From NCBI RefSeq assembly GCF_008831285.2, contig NC_045142.1:5523501-5587500 (forward strand): a stretch of 64,000 bases of DNA, in the 5' to 3' direction. This document shows, one piece after another, positions 39,802 through 50,934 of this stretch. Each line of letters starts with the position of its first letter. Position 1 is the stretch's first letter. The DNA comes from Nymphaea colorata (Eukaryota; Streptophyta; Magnoliopsida; Nymphaeales; Nymphaeaceae). The notes under the pieces were generated by a model. That model searched no databases and was not told where the DNA came from. It worked only from the letters and a program-made list of their open reading frames with translations. The translations under genes and the position numbers were made by a program.

Positions 39802-40107
39802 ACTCTGCTTAAACTGAAGATATAGGTGTGTAACCTAAGAGCATGTTCGGCAACAGTAACAAGTTATTACTGTTCTATGAATCTACTTCAAAAATTAAAG
39901 TAGATTCATTGACCATGATAACGTAGTGTTCCATGAATCCATGGGACAGTAACAACTCTGCTTAAACTGAAGATATAGGTGTGTAACCTAAGAGCATGTT
40001 CTGCAACAGTAACAAGTTATTACTGTTCTATGAATCTACTTCAAAAATTAAAGTAGATTCATGGACCATGATAACGTAGTGTTCCATGAATCCATGGGAC
40101 AGTAACA
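39802..40107 (+). repeat. 153-bp tandem duplication containing a hairpin
   Basis: The unit beginning ACTCTGCTTAAACTGAAG occurs at 39802 and 39955. The two copies differ at about two bases (GTTCGGC/GTTCTGC, ATTCATTGACC/ATTCATGGACC). Each carries TGAATCTACTT...AAAGTAGATTCA, a 12-base-arm inverted repeat, and CAGTAACAAGTTATTACTG, a second palindrome. This indicates recent duplication of a MITE-like segment. Confidence 0.9.
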
Positions 40108-41194
40108 ACTTGAAACTATAATTTGTCGACCCTAATGAAGAAGTCCTGGTTCTGCCACCGGTAGTATCAATATTGAAAATAGAAGAATTAGTATGGGCTG
40201 CTGGGGGCAATTGCCCCACGTCAGCCCAAATGTACCTCTGCCATTGCCTTCAGAGACCAAATAGTTCGTGTAATCCGTTTTATTATTATAGGCTCCTTTA
40301 CTGATGCAAGTGATCTAAGAGTGTGCAATGAAAAGGAGAAAGATGCATCACGGAGCCATTCAAGTTTAATATGTATAAGAAACATTTGTAATGAGACACT
40401 GAATATTTGTGAAGGAGCAACAGGAAAAAAAGGTTTTAAGATTCGAATTTCTTTCGTTTCATCGTGTTATGAATTCATTAGTGGAGCTATCCCTTTTCTT
40501 ATTTGAGCGCTAGTATTGTTAAATATTTAATAACATGTGAAGACAGTGCCATAAGATTGTAGATTTAGTCATTTTTGGGTGAGTGAGACCGAAGACTCCA
40601 CCCAACCCATCTTTCTTTAGGGTACACGGCCTGCGTCGATGCTTTGAGATGTCATCCCCATTGTACTTTAACTTGCACATCAGTGACCCATCGTTTGCAA
40701 CATAGAGAATTGACTCTCGAAAATTCGAAACAGAAACTAGTTGCCTACCAGCTCCTACACGATCGAGTTAGACCAACCCCTCAATATGTAAATGTCACTT
40801 GGTATGGGCAAATTAGATACTGACTTGTAGGTTTAAAAGTGCTGCAAACCTCATGTTTCATCCAGAACAAGTCATCACAGGCTAACAAACACGCCCTCCA
40901 TTAGAAATGGTTGCAATCCGATCAAAGTTTACTTTGTGCCGATGGGAAGATAATAAGAAACATGCAGTGCCTAGAGGACTTTGGTTCTCACTCTAAAACA
41001 GGATTCCTATGAAGAAATAAAATACATACTCTAATACATATTCTCCACTAAGACATGATAATAAGAATCTTTAACGCATATATACCAAATTAGTCAAGTC
41101 GGCCTTTGGCCCTTCTAATTTACGATCAAGTTCTGTTGGGCGTTGTTTCTCACTCTAAAAAAGTATTCTTATGTATGAAGAAATAAAATATGCA
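40108..41194. other. Intergenic spacer with MITE fragment
   Basis: GGGGGCAATTGCCCCAC (about 40203-40219) is the palindromic core shared with the element at 41195. Short frames, such as 40321-40506, have no recognisable features. Confidence 0.4.
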
Positions 41195-41352
41195 GGGGTA
41201 GAGCTGCAGAGGCAGGTGTGGGCACCATGGGCGATTGCCCACACAGATCCACAAAAAAAGTAACTAGTGCCCTATTACATATTACTGCTTCTTAAAATAA
41301 AAACTTTTATAACTAGTGCCCCTTAACTAGAATTTTTTGACTCCGCCTAAAA
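41195..41352. mobile_element. hAT-like MITE with GGGCGATTGCCCACAC core
   Basis: The left end GCAGGGGTAGAGCTG and right end TTTGACTCCGCCTAA approximate the CAGGGGCGGAGC family. The interior carries GTGTGGGCACC and GGGCGATTGCCCACAC and a repeated 'AACTAGTGCCC' (41260 and 41315). Related fragments occur at 7815, 40203 and 49700-49885. Confidence 0.5.
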
Positions 41353-41461
41353 AGTATAGTATGTATTCTAAGACAAATTTTTCATTAACTCAGACATGAC
41401 AATAATAAACTTTGGCACATATATTTCAAATTAATCAGTTTGTTTAGCCCTCTTAATGAGT

Positions 41462-41720
41462 TCAAGGGTGTAGCGTAGCTGGTCAGGTAGGTGAGAGTGT
41501 AGAAGGCATGTATGTTCGATCTCATGAGTGCTATTCTCCTAAACTATAAAAGGTAGGATTGTGACACTTACGTTGAATAATGTGTCATACTTCATTCAAG
41601 TCCTGATGCAACTTAGGACCCCAGAAACAAAAAGAATGATGAGACTTCAGGTATTCTTTAGCCGGTAGGTTGCTAACCTCCTGCACCCGAAGTTCAACCT
41701 ATTGTGAGAATCAATAGGTT
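41462..41720 (+). mobile_element. tRNA-derived SINE-like repeat, copy 2 (most complete)
   Basis: TAGCGTAGCTGG (41471-41482) matches the pol III A-box consensus exactly, and TGTTCGATCTC (41513-41523) is a close B box, at the spacing seen in tRNA genes. The body AGTGCTATTCTCCTAAACT...AAGTCCTGATGCAACTTAGGA aligns with the repeats at 10201 and 11112. The 3' end is not sharply defined; no long A-tail is seen. Confidence 0.6.
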
Positions 41721-42700
41721 GGCTCAGCCGGCTGTTGGTGCGATCAATTCTATAAGAGTCAAGCAAAGAAGCCCCGATACTCGATGAATGATCAGGGAGG
41801 GCCCAGTCGAGCCCAAGCCTAGCTCGGGCATCTATTATGGTAAAAAGTGGTGTTAAGGACCCACTTAAGATTATTCAATTGCACCAACCAAACCACTACA
41901 ACCACTCTGATAATGAATTTAAGATGGACCCATCCCAGCTTTCTTTTGAGATCAAATCTTTGATATGTGAGAATATTTTTTATGGGCTTCAAATTTAGCA
42001 TCTAAAAATTTTTAAAGAGAGAAGAGAGGATCAAGAGGGAATGATTGAAGCACAATCTCAATTTTTTTTTATTGCTTTTCTTTTGATCGTGCTTGTCAAC
42101 TTTTAGCACAAGAATATGGTTCTACGCAGAGATGAGAGAGGAAGAAGACAAATTGAAAAGCACAAAACCGCAGAACTTTTGATCACTTTTTTTTTTTTTT
42201 TCTTTTTCGACTTTCAGATTTGCTGGTTCAATTCCGTTCATTCTTTCGCAAATTTATACCAATCTTCTATAACAATTGAGAATACAAATCGCCAATTTAA
42301 CTTGCACTGGACCCAGGGAAATTTTTTGGTACTTAGAAATGTTGTCCGTTCTTTACAGAAAACTCGGGGAAATGTAATTGACAAGTTTAAAATTTAAAAA
42401 TGGAATAGAACTTGTATAAAATATATGTTTTAAGTCATAACAATGACAAACAGAAAATTTTGCAAAAATATCAATCGGAAGTGCGATATTGTAAGATAGA
42501 TTTTATTCAACTATTCTTTTGGGATTATGTAAGCAAACATGGGGGTATTTAGAAAAAATGTGGCCGTTATTTATGAATGAGCGATGCAGTCGTCATGCAA
42601 ACATGAGCATCTAAAATAGATACGGCAGGAAACAAACATGACGCTACATGCACGTCAATTGCTTAACGAGTTGGTCCTTCTTCCTTCCTTCGGTAGGAAG
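41721..42700. other. AT-rich intergenic spacer
   Basis: A T-run lies at 42187-42203. No gene or clear element was recognised. Confidence 0.4.
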
Positions 42701-42701
42701 C

Positions 42702-42803
<102 letters not shown>

Positions 42804-43174
42804 GGTAGATATCAAACCACCTACCTAAGCCATACCTTTTCAATTCATAGTAAAAAATATTTTAAATAAAATGTGAACATTCTAATGTGTTTATAAACAT
42901 TAATTTAATGTAAATAATGCTTTAGTTTAAGTTATTTTTGTAACAATAATTAATCTTTGTTATAAGACCATTTCTTTTTTATTAGTAAAAAACATTATTT
43001 AAATAAAAAAATTAACTTAATATATGTTTCTTATCAAATCACTGTTAAGATCGTACCTACAAAATTAGCTTGTAAAAATATATATTTAGTTTAATGATTA
43101 ATTTTAATGGGTCTAGTTTTTGTTAGTATGCTTTGCACCAACCTTTCTTTTATATATATATACTCATAAATGGT

Positions 43175-43290
43175 CTAGGCATAGCTTTGAGGCTAATGGT
43201 TCGATTACTTCAAGGGGTATGGTGGAGTTAGGGGGTCAGCGAAAAACTTAATTTGTTGTACTACTTTCTTGAATTACAAATGGTAGCAAG
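43175..43290 (+). repeat. SINE-like repeat, copy 3 (diverged)
   Basis: GGCATAGCTTTGAGG is a weak A-box relic. AATGGTTCGATTACT contains a good B box (about 43197-43207). GTACTACTTTCTTGAATTACAAATGGTAG resembles the SINE body (described in parts: TACTACTTTCTTGAATTAC, AAATGGTAG). Confidence 0.4.
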
Positions 43291-43469
43291 TATTTTTAAA
43301 AATAAAAAATAAAAATAAATTTACTAAAATTTTAAAAACAGTCATGAACTCCAGAGAGGTTCAGCTTTTATTAAAACCGAAGCTAATCAGTTATTATATG
43401 TGTATGTTTTCCTTGTTATAAGTATATGCAACCATTCGCGTTAGTTTTTAATGACCAGCGAAATTTTAA

Positions 43470-43470
<1 letters not shown>

Positions 43471-43504
<34 letters not shown>
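43471..43504. repeat. (AT)n microsatellite
   Basis: An alternating AT tract of about 34 bases. Confidence 0.95.
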
Positions 43505-43506
<2 letters not shown>

Positions 43507-43759
43507 AATCTTTTTGTACCTCTACTGATCCACAGACGGCAAAGGTACTATAAAAAGTTATTTTAATAAAATTGTTTTAAATGACAAATTAATTTATATA
43601 TGTTTATTTCTATTTTTTCGAAAAATGTTTTTTTTTACCTAGTTGCGCGTGAAAGTGGGAAAAGTAGTAAAAGAAAAGATGACAAATCTAATAGGCCAAC
43701 AGAAATGATGAATACGTGGCACATTTGGTCGCTATCCTGTGTGAAAATAGTTCATGTTG

Positions 43760-44042
43760 TGAGAGAGTCCGGCATATAATCGCTGCGACGATGCGGGCGG
43801 TGGGCTCGCGATGGACAGAAGTTATCGTCTGTAGAAGTTCGTGATTTTTCTCTCCGAAGGAAGAGACAGGAGGCGGAGAGAGCAGAACTTCTCATTTCCA
43901 GAAGGTCGTGATTTTCGTACCTTTCCTTTTCCTCTGCTCACGGGTTCCGTGTGTTGCGGCTTTTTATTCTTCTGTTCTCGTTTCCTTGGAGAATCGATCT
44001 TCCTCTACCCGTTTCTGGATTGCAGAAAATCTCGATACAGAA
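43760..44042 (+). promoter_or_regulatory. Promoter and 5'UTR exon of the glycine-rich A3-like gene
   Basis: CATATAAT (43773-43780) is TATA-like. It is followed by a GC-richer leader and a donor GAAG|GTATGA that ends a probable non-coding exon at 44042. The intron would run to the acceptor at 45554 just before the coding ATG. Frames within this exon are short and unlikely to be translated. Confidence 0.45.
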
Positions 44043-45565
44043 GGTATGAACTTGTTGGTATTTTTGTTGTTTGGATGGCGCGTCGGTTCTTTGGTTTCTT
44101 TACTTGTTTGTGGGAGAAAGAACGTCGTCGTCTTTGGATTAAAAGGTAAAAACTTCAAACTCTTGTTTCTTTCCTTCTTTTCTTCTCAAAATTTGACACC
44201 AATACGGTGTTCTCCTGTTTGGCAACCACGTTTGTTGTTGAACCAATCTCAAACTCTTTCAGGTTTTGTTTATCTAATACTTGTGAGGGTATCCCAGAAA
44301 AAGATTCTTTTCTCGTCGTTTGTATTGTTCTTTTATTCAGGAATTCGTGCTTGTATTTATAAGGTCACCTTCTATCTCTAAGAAAACATGTTCTTTGCCA
44401 TCTTCTTTTAAATATTTATTATGTCTCAAAGAAGAGCCTAATTTTTAAAGGAATATCAGAGAAAGCTCATGTCTGGGAATTTTGCATCCAGCCCATTTGT
44501 ACTAGTAAACTGGCAAGTTCTTCAGGCTTTAATTGGGAATCTTTTTTGTTGTTTCTTTGAATGTTAAATTGGAACTTTTGAGCATATTCATTAATCTTTT
44601 TTTTTTTAAGTTCATATAACGGAATCTTCCCAAAAATTTGGTTACTGAATGTATTTATACATGTGTTTCCTACATCCAGCAGCTGAATTAAGGTGTATGC
44701 AACATGAAGAGACCATTAAATAAAGTTTTGTGGGAGTCCTTTTGTTACTTCTTTGAAGGATAATTGGACCTCTGTAGTATATTCATTGTTTTTTTCAAAT
44801 AGTAGGATATTTTCCTTCAAAATTTTGGTGAGTGAAAACACCCTTTTCAGGATATGACCAGTTAGTGAGTCAAGATCATATAATCTGCCAAAAGGGGTTT
44901 CAAAGGAGAGCTGTGATTTCTACAGTGCATTTAACATTTAACTGTATAGACAGATTGGTTTGTCAACTATAACATGCTGAGGCCATTTTTTGATAGACTT
45001 GCCACATCGAAATGGAGTTCTGTAGCTGTCCATGGAATCGGAATAACCATGCTCTAGTTACTGCTGTTCATTGCTGCATCGAAGTGGAATAAGCATCCTC
45101 TAGTTATTGCAGGATGTAGCCTTTAGCTAAGCATGTCCGCTTCCATAGATGAAGTCATGAACGTGATGAAATTCACTTAGCCTTGTCTTATGCCATAATC
45201 CGAAAGCTTGCAAAGTAGCTTATGTTCCACATTTGATTATTTATGTTATAAGCATGGCCAATGCAATAAGAGGAGTTGTTTTTCCACAATGTCATTGTTT
45301 TCATGTGCCTTACAGGCCTTCAAGTACTTGTAGCATGCATGATGTTGAAATGTTCCTTAAAATTTTTTGCAGTTTGATGTTTTTCTAATCCTTGATTTCA
45401 TGACAGGAAGCTTGATTCTGACATTACAAATGGTCATTTATTTAAGTTATGTTAATTTGAATTAGTTCCCAATACCTGGCTGCTTTACAACTATGCCAGG
45501 TCCTTTGTTTCCACTGCAACAAATTTAACAGCTCATTGGTTATGTCAATTTCAGTTTAAGGGAAA

Positions 45566-47075
45566 ATGGGAGGAGGAAAAGATAAGCCGGATAGTGCAGA
45601 GACTAGCGATAAGGGGTTCTTATCAAATATGGTACATGGGTTTCATGGCGGATACCCTCCACGTTATGGATATCCTCCACCGCCTGCAGGAGCATATCCT
45701 CCACATGGATACCCACCTCAAGGCTACCCTCCTCCACAGGGATATCCTCCACATGGGTATCCTCCACAGGGATATCCTCCACATGGATATCCACCGGCAG
45801 GATATCCTCCCCCTGGCGCTTATCCTCACAATCCATATCCTGGATCTCATCCTTACCCGCAGCATGGTATGCGAACTCAGGATCTGCAAGTTATCTCACC
45901 TTAATGGTGTTTGAGAGACATTTTTGATATTTCTTATTGCAAAAAGATTTTGAAAGTTTCTAGACATAGGTTGACAGTGCTCCTTTGTTAGGGCCATTTC
46001 TCTGGTCTCTGCTTTTACTGGCTGCAGTTCCCACATGCCTCAATGAATAAAGTTTAATACATATGTATATATCATACACGGAAAAACAAATAAATACATT
46101 TATGAAATCATGAAATATCACGACACTTATCATGTTTTTGACGTTGTTTTGATGATTAACAATATGAGGACTACGATTAAATGATGTTTCCATGGTCCTG
46201 CCTTCTGAGATATTCATGCTATTAGCTTCTTTCAAATATCATTTAGTTCTTTGCTGACAAAGGTGCTGTATCATCCCAATTTTATCAGATGTCCCCAAAG
46301 TGACTCTGACAAAGGGTGCGTATTTTATTTTTACACTCTCACCTGTATTGGATGAACCTCAGTGAGTTGAGAAACATATAAATTTGCAAGCACATGTACA
46401 CTATATAGTTTAGTTTTCTAAATCGTTCATCTTTGCTGATACTATAGAAGTTTCTTTAGAATTTCTTTTCTCAATGTCAGGTCTGTTTGTTGCTCTCACT
46501 TTCTTCATCATCGTCAATTTCTCTGTGTGCATGAAACTCATCTTATTAGCCTTAACTCCAATGGTTCTCACCCCACTTCAAAGGAAAAGCTTGGATTACT
46601 CATCTCTCCAGTTTTAGTTTTCTTCTGCAAGTGCATTTCTTGAAGCTATAAATTATCTCAAACATCTTATTAGTAGCCGTCTTATAGGATCCTCATTCCC
46701 ATGTTAAGTACTTGTATGTACCAATTAGAGCGACACAGGAAATATCATGGAAATCTGAGGTTACTTAACATGCATTTACAGAATCCTCCAGTTATATTGA
46801 TCTCAGGGATGGTTGCAGGAGGGCATGGCATGTCTCCTGGCATGGGAGGAATGTTAGCAGGAGGTGCTGCTGCAGCAGCAGCAGCTTATGGAGCTCACCG
46901 CCTCAGTCACGGCCACCATGGTGGATTTTTGGGGCATGGATATGGCCATGGCAAATTCAAACACGGCAATTATGGCGGGTTCGGGAAGCATCATGGCGGG
47001 TTCGGGAAGCATCATGGCTGGTTCGGACACCATGGGAAATTTGGAAAGCATGGCAAGTTCATGAGGTGGAAATGA
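45566..47075 (+). CDS. Glycine-rich protein A3-like (XYPPX-repeat protein)
   Basis: Two coding exons, 45566-45866 and 46807-47075, join in phase to give 189 aa. The N-terminus MGGGKDKPDSAETSDKGFLS is hydrophilic with no signal peptide. Residues about 30-98 are tandem GYPPQ/GYPPH units (prolines and tyrosines every five residues). They are followed by a glycine/alanine hydrophobic stretch (MLAGGAAAAAAAYGAHRL) and a His-Gly-Lys-rich tail with GKFGKHGKF repeats. This order matches plant 'glycine-rich protein A3' relatives. No catalytic role is known; the hydrophobic centre suggests membrane association or self-assembly (inference). If the 940-bp intron is retained, the frame stops 38 bases past the donor, yielding a truncated repeat-only protein. 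Confidence 0.92.
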
Positions 47076-47180
47076 AAGCATTGGACATGCCACCGAGTAT
47101 ACTTGTCCTTTGCTTTTAGATCTAACAATTACCTCTTTTAGCTTTATCTGGATAGACTGGTTTGTTGATTGCTCAATGGT

Positions 47181-47280
47181 TGTGGTTTGGGCTTATGCTT
47201 GTTTCTTACATGTTACTGTTTCTAGTCATATGTGGTTTGGGCTTATGCTTGTTTCTTACATGTTACTGTTTCTAGTCATA
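47181..47280 (+). repeat. Perfect 50-bp tandem duplication in the A3-like 3'UTR
   Basis: The unit starting TGTGGTTTGGGCTTATGCTT occurs at 47181 and 47231 with no difference between copies, about 105 bases past the stop codon. This indicates a very recent duplication. Confidence 0.95.
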
Positions 47281-47324
47281 TGTGATCCCACAGGGGAAAA
47301 GGTATAGTTAGCAAACTCGTAACT

Positions 47325-48640
47325 CAGACTTTGATGAGGTGACAGGCCAGGTCATTGGGTCAGCGAGTTCACTCGGCGACTAGGTCGGGTCAGGTCATGA
47401 ATTTTTTAATATATTTGTACTGCACGTTGATAAAGTTGAACATATTTATTACATATCAAACCTCAACAATCAAAAACCTCAACAATCAACTGCATAATGC
47501 ATGTATAATTATAAATTTCAGCTAGAATCAACAAATATCATTTCATGACTCATGTATAAATTTATAATCACCACATTGTCACATTAATGACAAACAAAAA
47601 AAGGAAAAAAATGTAACAAAAATGAATTTACCATTTCATATGTTCATGACTCTATATCATGTTCACTGAGCTAATTACCTTACAAAAACAATTACCAAAA
47701 TGGTAATCAGCAAAAAACATCATTCCATCCTCGTTAATTGAAAACAGCTATAAAAAAATGGACCGTTAATTTTCATAAGCAGTGCATAACAATAAACAAA
47801 AAATAGTATTAACCTGAAGATCAATCGAAAATGGGTGATAAATTAGTTTTTGAGGTTGCCGACTTGACGGAGGCAGCTAAACTATGGCCATGTAGCCAAC
47901 AGAACGTCGGAAAAATAGATGAGAGACAGAGAGATACCTCACAAAAGTGAAACCTGAAAACAGTCAGAACAGTTGATCAAGGCTTCAAGCCTTTAAGTTC
48001 AAGGAGAGAGGGGGAGCTGGTCCAGCTGCGAGCGTGGGCCTCTGTCAAGTGTTAACTGGACTTTGCCTTTGGAGATCGCAGGAGACTCTGTCGACGACTG
48101 GCTTTTGGAGGTCGCCAGAGAGTCGGAGACCACTGAAAATCTGAAAGAGAGAGCGAGAGAGAGAGAGAGAGCTTTACCTGAAACTGAACGGTCGAAGGCG
48201 ACGCCCGTAGAGTCGCAGACTTCCCGCTGCCCGCCGGCGACAGACGTCGGCTCCGGCGAGGCGGCTGGCGGCGACTTGTTTGCACTTTGCACAAGACCTG
48301 ACCCTCCGGCCTCCGTCGACGCGGGAATCTCGAAGGTGTGACGTGGAGACGAACTGAGGAAGAATGGAAGAAGAGAGATGAGAAATTGTGGGGTCGGCGG
48401 GTGAAAAAGAAAGTTCGGTTGACTCGGTTCGATTCATCTTAAAAACGATTTAATAAACCGTTTCGTGCCTAACTCGGACGAGTCACAACGAACTGGGCAA
48501 TCCGACTGAATCGGCTATTCCGGGCGAGTCACGGACGATCCGTAACGAGTCAGTTATTGCCTCGCCAGCCCCAGTTGGTGGCCGGATTTTTTGGCTATCC
48601 CAGTTGACCTGAGTCTTTCCGGCGAGTTTTCCAACTATTT
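47325..48640. mobile_element. GACTCGG word-type element with a GC-rich exon-like island
   Basis: The left end (47335-47405) carries GGTCATTGGGTCAGCGAGTT, CACTCGGCGACTAGG and GGTCGGGTCAGGTCATG. The right end (48415-48615) carries GTTGACTCGGTTCG, AACTCGGACGAGTCACAACG, CGGGCGAGTCACGG and AACGAGTCAG. The word is CGAGTCA/TGACTCG in both orientations. Between them lies an AT-rich arm (47410-47990) and a GC-rich block (48000-48360). The block includes a GAGAGA run and, on the minus strand, a donor-like TTTCAG|GTAAAGC near 48175. No known domain is encoded. It could be one element of about 1.3 kb carrying captured gene DNA, or two adjacent elements. Confidence 0.45.
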
Positions 48641-48899
48641 TTTTTTTCAGATATTATAGTCGCCATCATATCAGTTGCCTCACCAGTAATTTCACAATTG
48701 ACAAGCATGTAGAGGAACACTTTCTTCGTAAAAAGGGTCTTGGAGTGTTGAATACTTGTGTTGGGATATGAAACTTGCTTAGGGAATGAATATTTATCAT
48801 TATAATGTCGTTTCATGCCCTGTTCTGATTTTTCTATTTAAAAGCTTGGGTGGTCACTTGTCAGTCCTCGGCGGGCAGCTTTTCTGTTCGTTTGTTTTT
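48641..48899. other. Intergenic spacer
   Basis: Nothing recognised apart from a T-run near 48640-48649. Confidence 0.4.
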
Positions 48900-49205
48900 T
48901 ATTTGGATCGGATATAGACTCTACAAAAATTAAATAGAAAAAAAAATATTCAATTAAGAAATTCATATTTAAGAAATATCTTATTGAATTTAGATATTTA
49001 TAAATATCTGATTGGATTCGGATTGGTTCAAAATTCATATTCATATCAAATATGAATGTAAAAAAGTAGGATTCTAAAATCAGATTCAGATATGATTATT
49101 CTTTATCCAAGTTCGAATATGAGTATGAATATCAAAAAAAAAAAAAAAAGAAAGTAGATGTGGTAAAGAGTATATTAGATTTGAATATGATCCATTGACA
49201 TCTTC
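48900..49205. repeat. Word-type repeat (GGATATC / GATTCAGATATG), copy 2
   Basis: GGATTCTAAAATCAGATTCAG and ATATGATTATTCTTTATCC match GGATTGTGAAATCGGATTTCAG and ATATGACTTTTCTTTATTTG of the 38700 copy in the same order. Words such as TTCATATTCATATC, GATTGGATTCGGATTGG and TTCGAATATGAG fill the block. Confidence 0.5.
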
Positions 49206-50500
49206 AATTTTCAAGAGTGAGCTGCGGCCAATCATATGGAGTGGCTGTAGACTTTTTCCAATGCTCTTAAAACTGCCCCTCAGCCGAAACATTTGATCGA
49301 AGGACTGCTTTAGATCACCTGACATGCCGCAACTTGAGCTGCTCTCAAACAATAGATCCATGGTTGTAGAATGAAGGAAATGCCACTGTTTAGCAAATAG
49401 TTAATGGAAAAGCACTGTAATCCAGAAGCAATGGGAGTAGAAGGTATTTCATAGAAGTAGTCGCATTTACCACACAACTTTGGAGCCCAGATGACAAAGC
49501 ATTTGTGAGACCCACTTCAATGAGACGACCATTTCCATTTTTTCTCTTACGGATGGTGATGTCGAGAGGATGACTGAATCAAGTCTCAGTTTGTTGTTCA
49601 TGTTGGGTTTCTTATCATTTGGAAAAGAAAAGAAAAATACGAGGGTGCAAAGACAAAAGGGCAGAAATATAACTCACTATTCCAGTAAGAAAATGGGGAT
49701 GATGCATTTAATAAACTCAGGAGCATGTGTGGGCAGTTGTCCACACAGAGTACCAGAAAAGCCTTATTTACATATGAGTTGACCCTATCAATTTGCATAC
49801 TTTATATGCTAATGCCCCTTAATCGAGGAGTCTAAAATTTTTGAATTATTCTCTTGAGCTAAAAGTTTCTGGCTCCACCTCTGAATGCACTCGTGGCGTT
49901 ACTGAACATTCAATGCAGACTTTGGCTCATGAAATAGCACATTATTAACCTTTATAACTATGCCTGTCATTCATGAAAAAATCAGCCAGTTAAATACATA
50001 AAAATTTTGGATGCCCGTCGCACACCACATACCTATGCGACAAAAATCACGAACATCTGGCTGCGATGTAAATGGAAACTAAATTCAATTGACTTCATTT
50101 ATCAGTCTAAGAAAGTACTCAGTTAAGAATCCAAAATCGGAAAGACATCGCCAGTTTATAACAAGAGACATAACTGCAGTATTTAATTGACGACCTCCTT
50201 CCACTTGAAGGTCATTTAATCCCTAGTCAAATGGGCTAAGGCTCGTGTTGGCCGTTTTTCCAACTTTAAACAAGAGTTCTGTCATCTCGAAGGCAAATAA
50301 ATTTTCATTGCCTACCTGCATCCATATCTGTAAAGTAGTTTCCATGTTTGTTTGAAAATCTGATCCTTAGTTAGCCACAAAAACATGAAAATTTGTCTTC
50401 ATCGCTTCTTTGGAGAACGGGTCTTGCCTATCCATTTTGAAGGGTAATTGTGGACCTTTCTTGTAAAAGTTACTATTTTCAAAAGAAAAGGCCTTTCTTG
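49206..50500. other. Intergenic spacer with hAT-like MITE fragment
   Basis: 49725-49885 contains GTGTGGGCAGTTGTCCACAC and ends in AAGTTTCTGGCTCCACCTC, matching the GGGCGATTGCCC / GGCTCCGCC family of 41195. Other short frames show no recognisable features. Part of 50500-50934 may be the 3'UTR of the minus-strand gene. Confidence 0.4.
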
Positions 50501-50934
50501 GAAGCTTTCCTCGTTCTGCAGATAAAGAGCCACGTATACCATAAAAGAGGTTAGGTAAACCATTTATAGAACAAATTAGTCCAGAAATAGTGCAGTACGA
50601 TGTGAACACAGGCATGTAATGAAAATGCTGATTACCAAATAGAGTTACTAGATACTGTTCTTCCGAATACGAATACAGAAAACCAACGCAATAACACCAA
50701 CATTTAAGATGATTGTATTACTTCCTTTTCTGAAAAAATAATAAAACAAAGGAAGTGTATGATGCCAAGACGATTAAATCAGCCTCAAAATTCTTCCCTC
50801 CGTGTAAAGGATGCATGTGACATCAAGAAAAACAGGGATTTGCTATACAATTATGTTACAGATGACAATGAGGAAAAACATCTCCGTATAAATTTGCCTC
50901 TCAAACCCAAGCTTCATCTCATTAATCAGTATCG

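Noticed and set aside
45603-45889. Minus-strand and second plus-strand frames in the A3-like repeat exon
   Set aside because: They are alternative-frame readings of the CATCCTCCACAxGGATA DNA repeats; only the GYPPQ frame joins a second coding exon.
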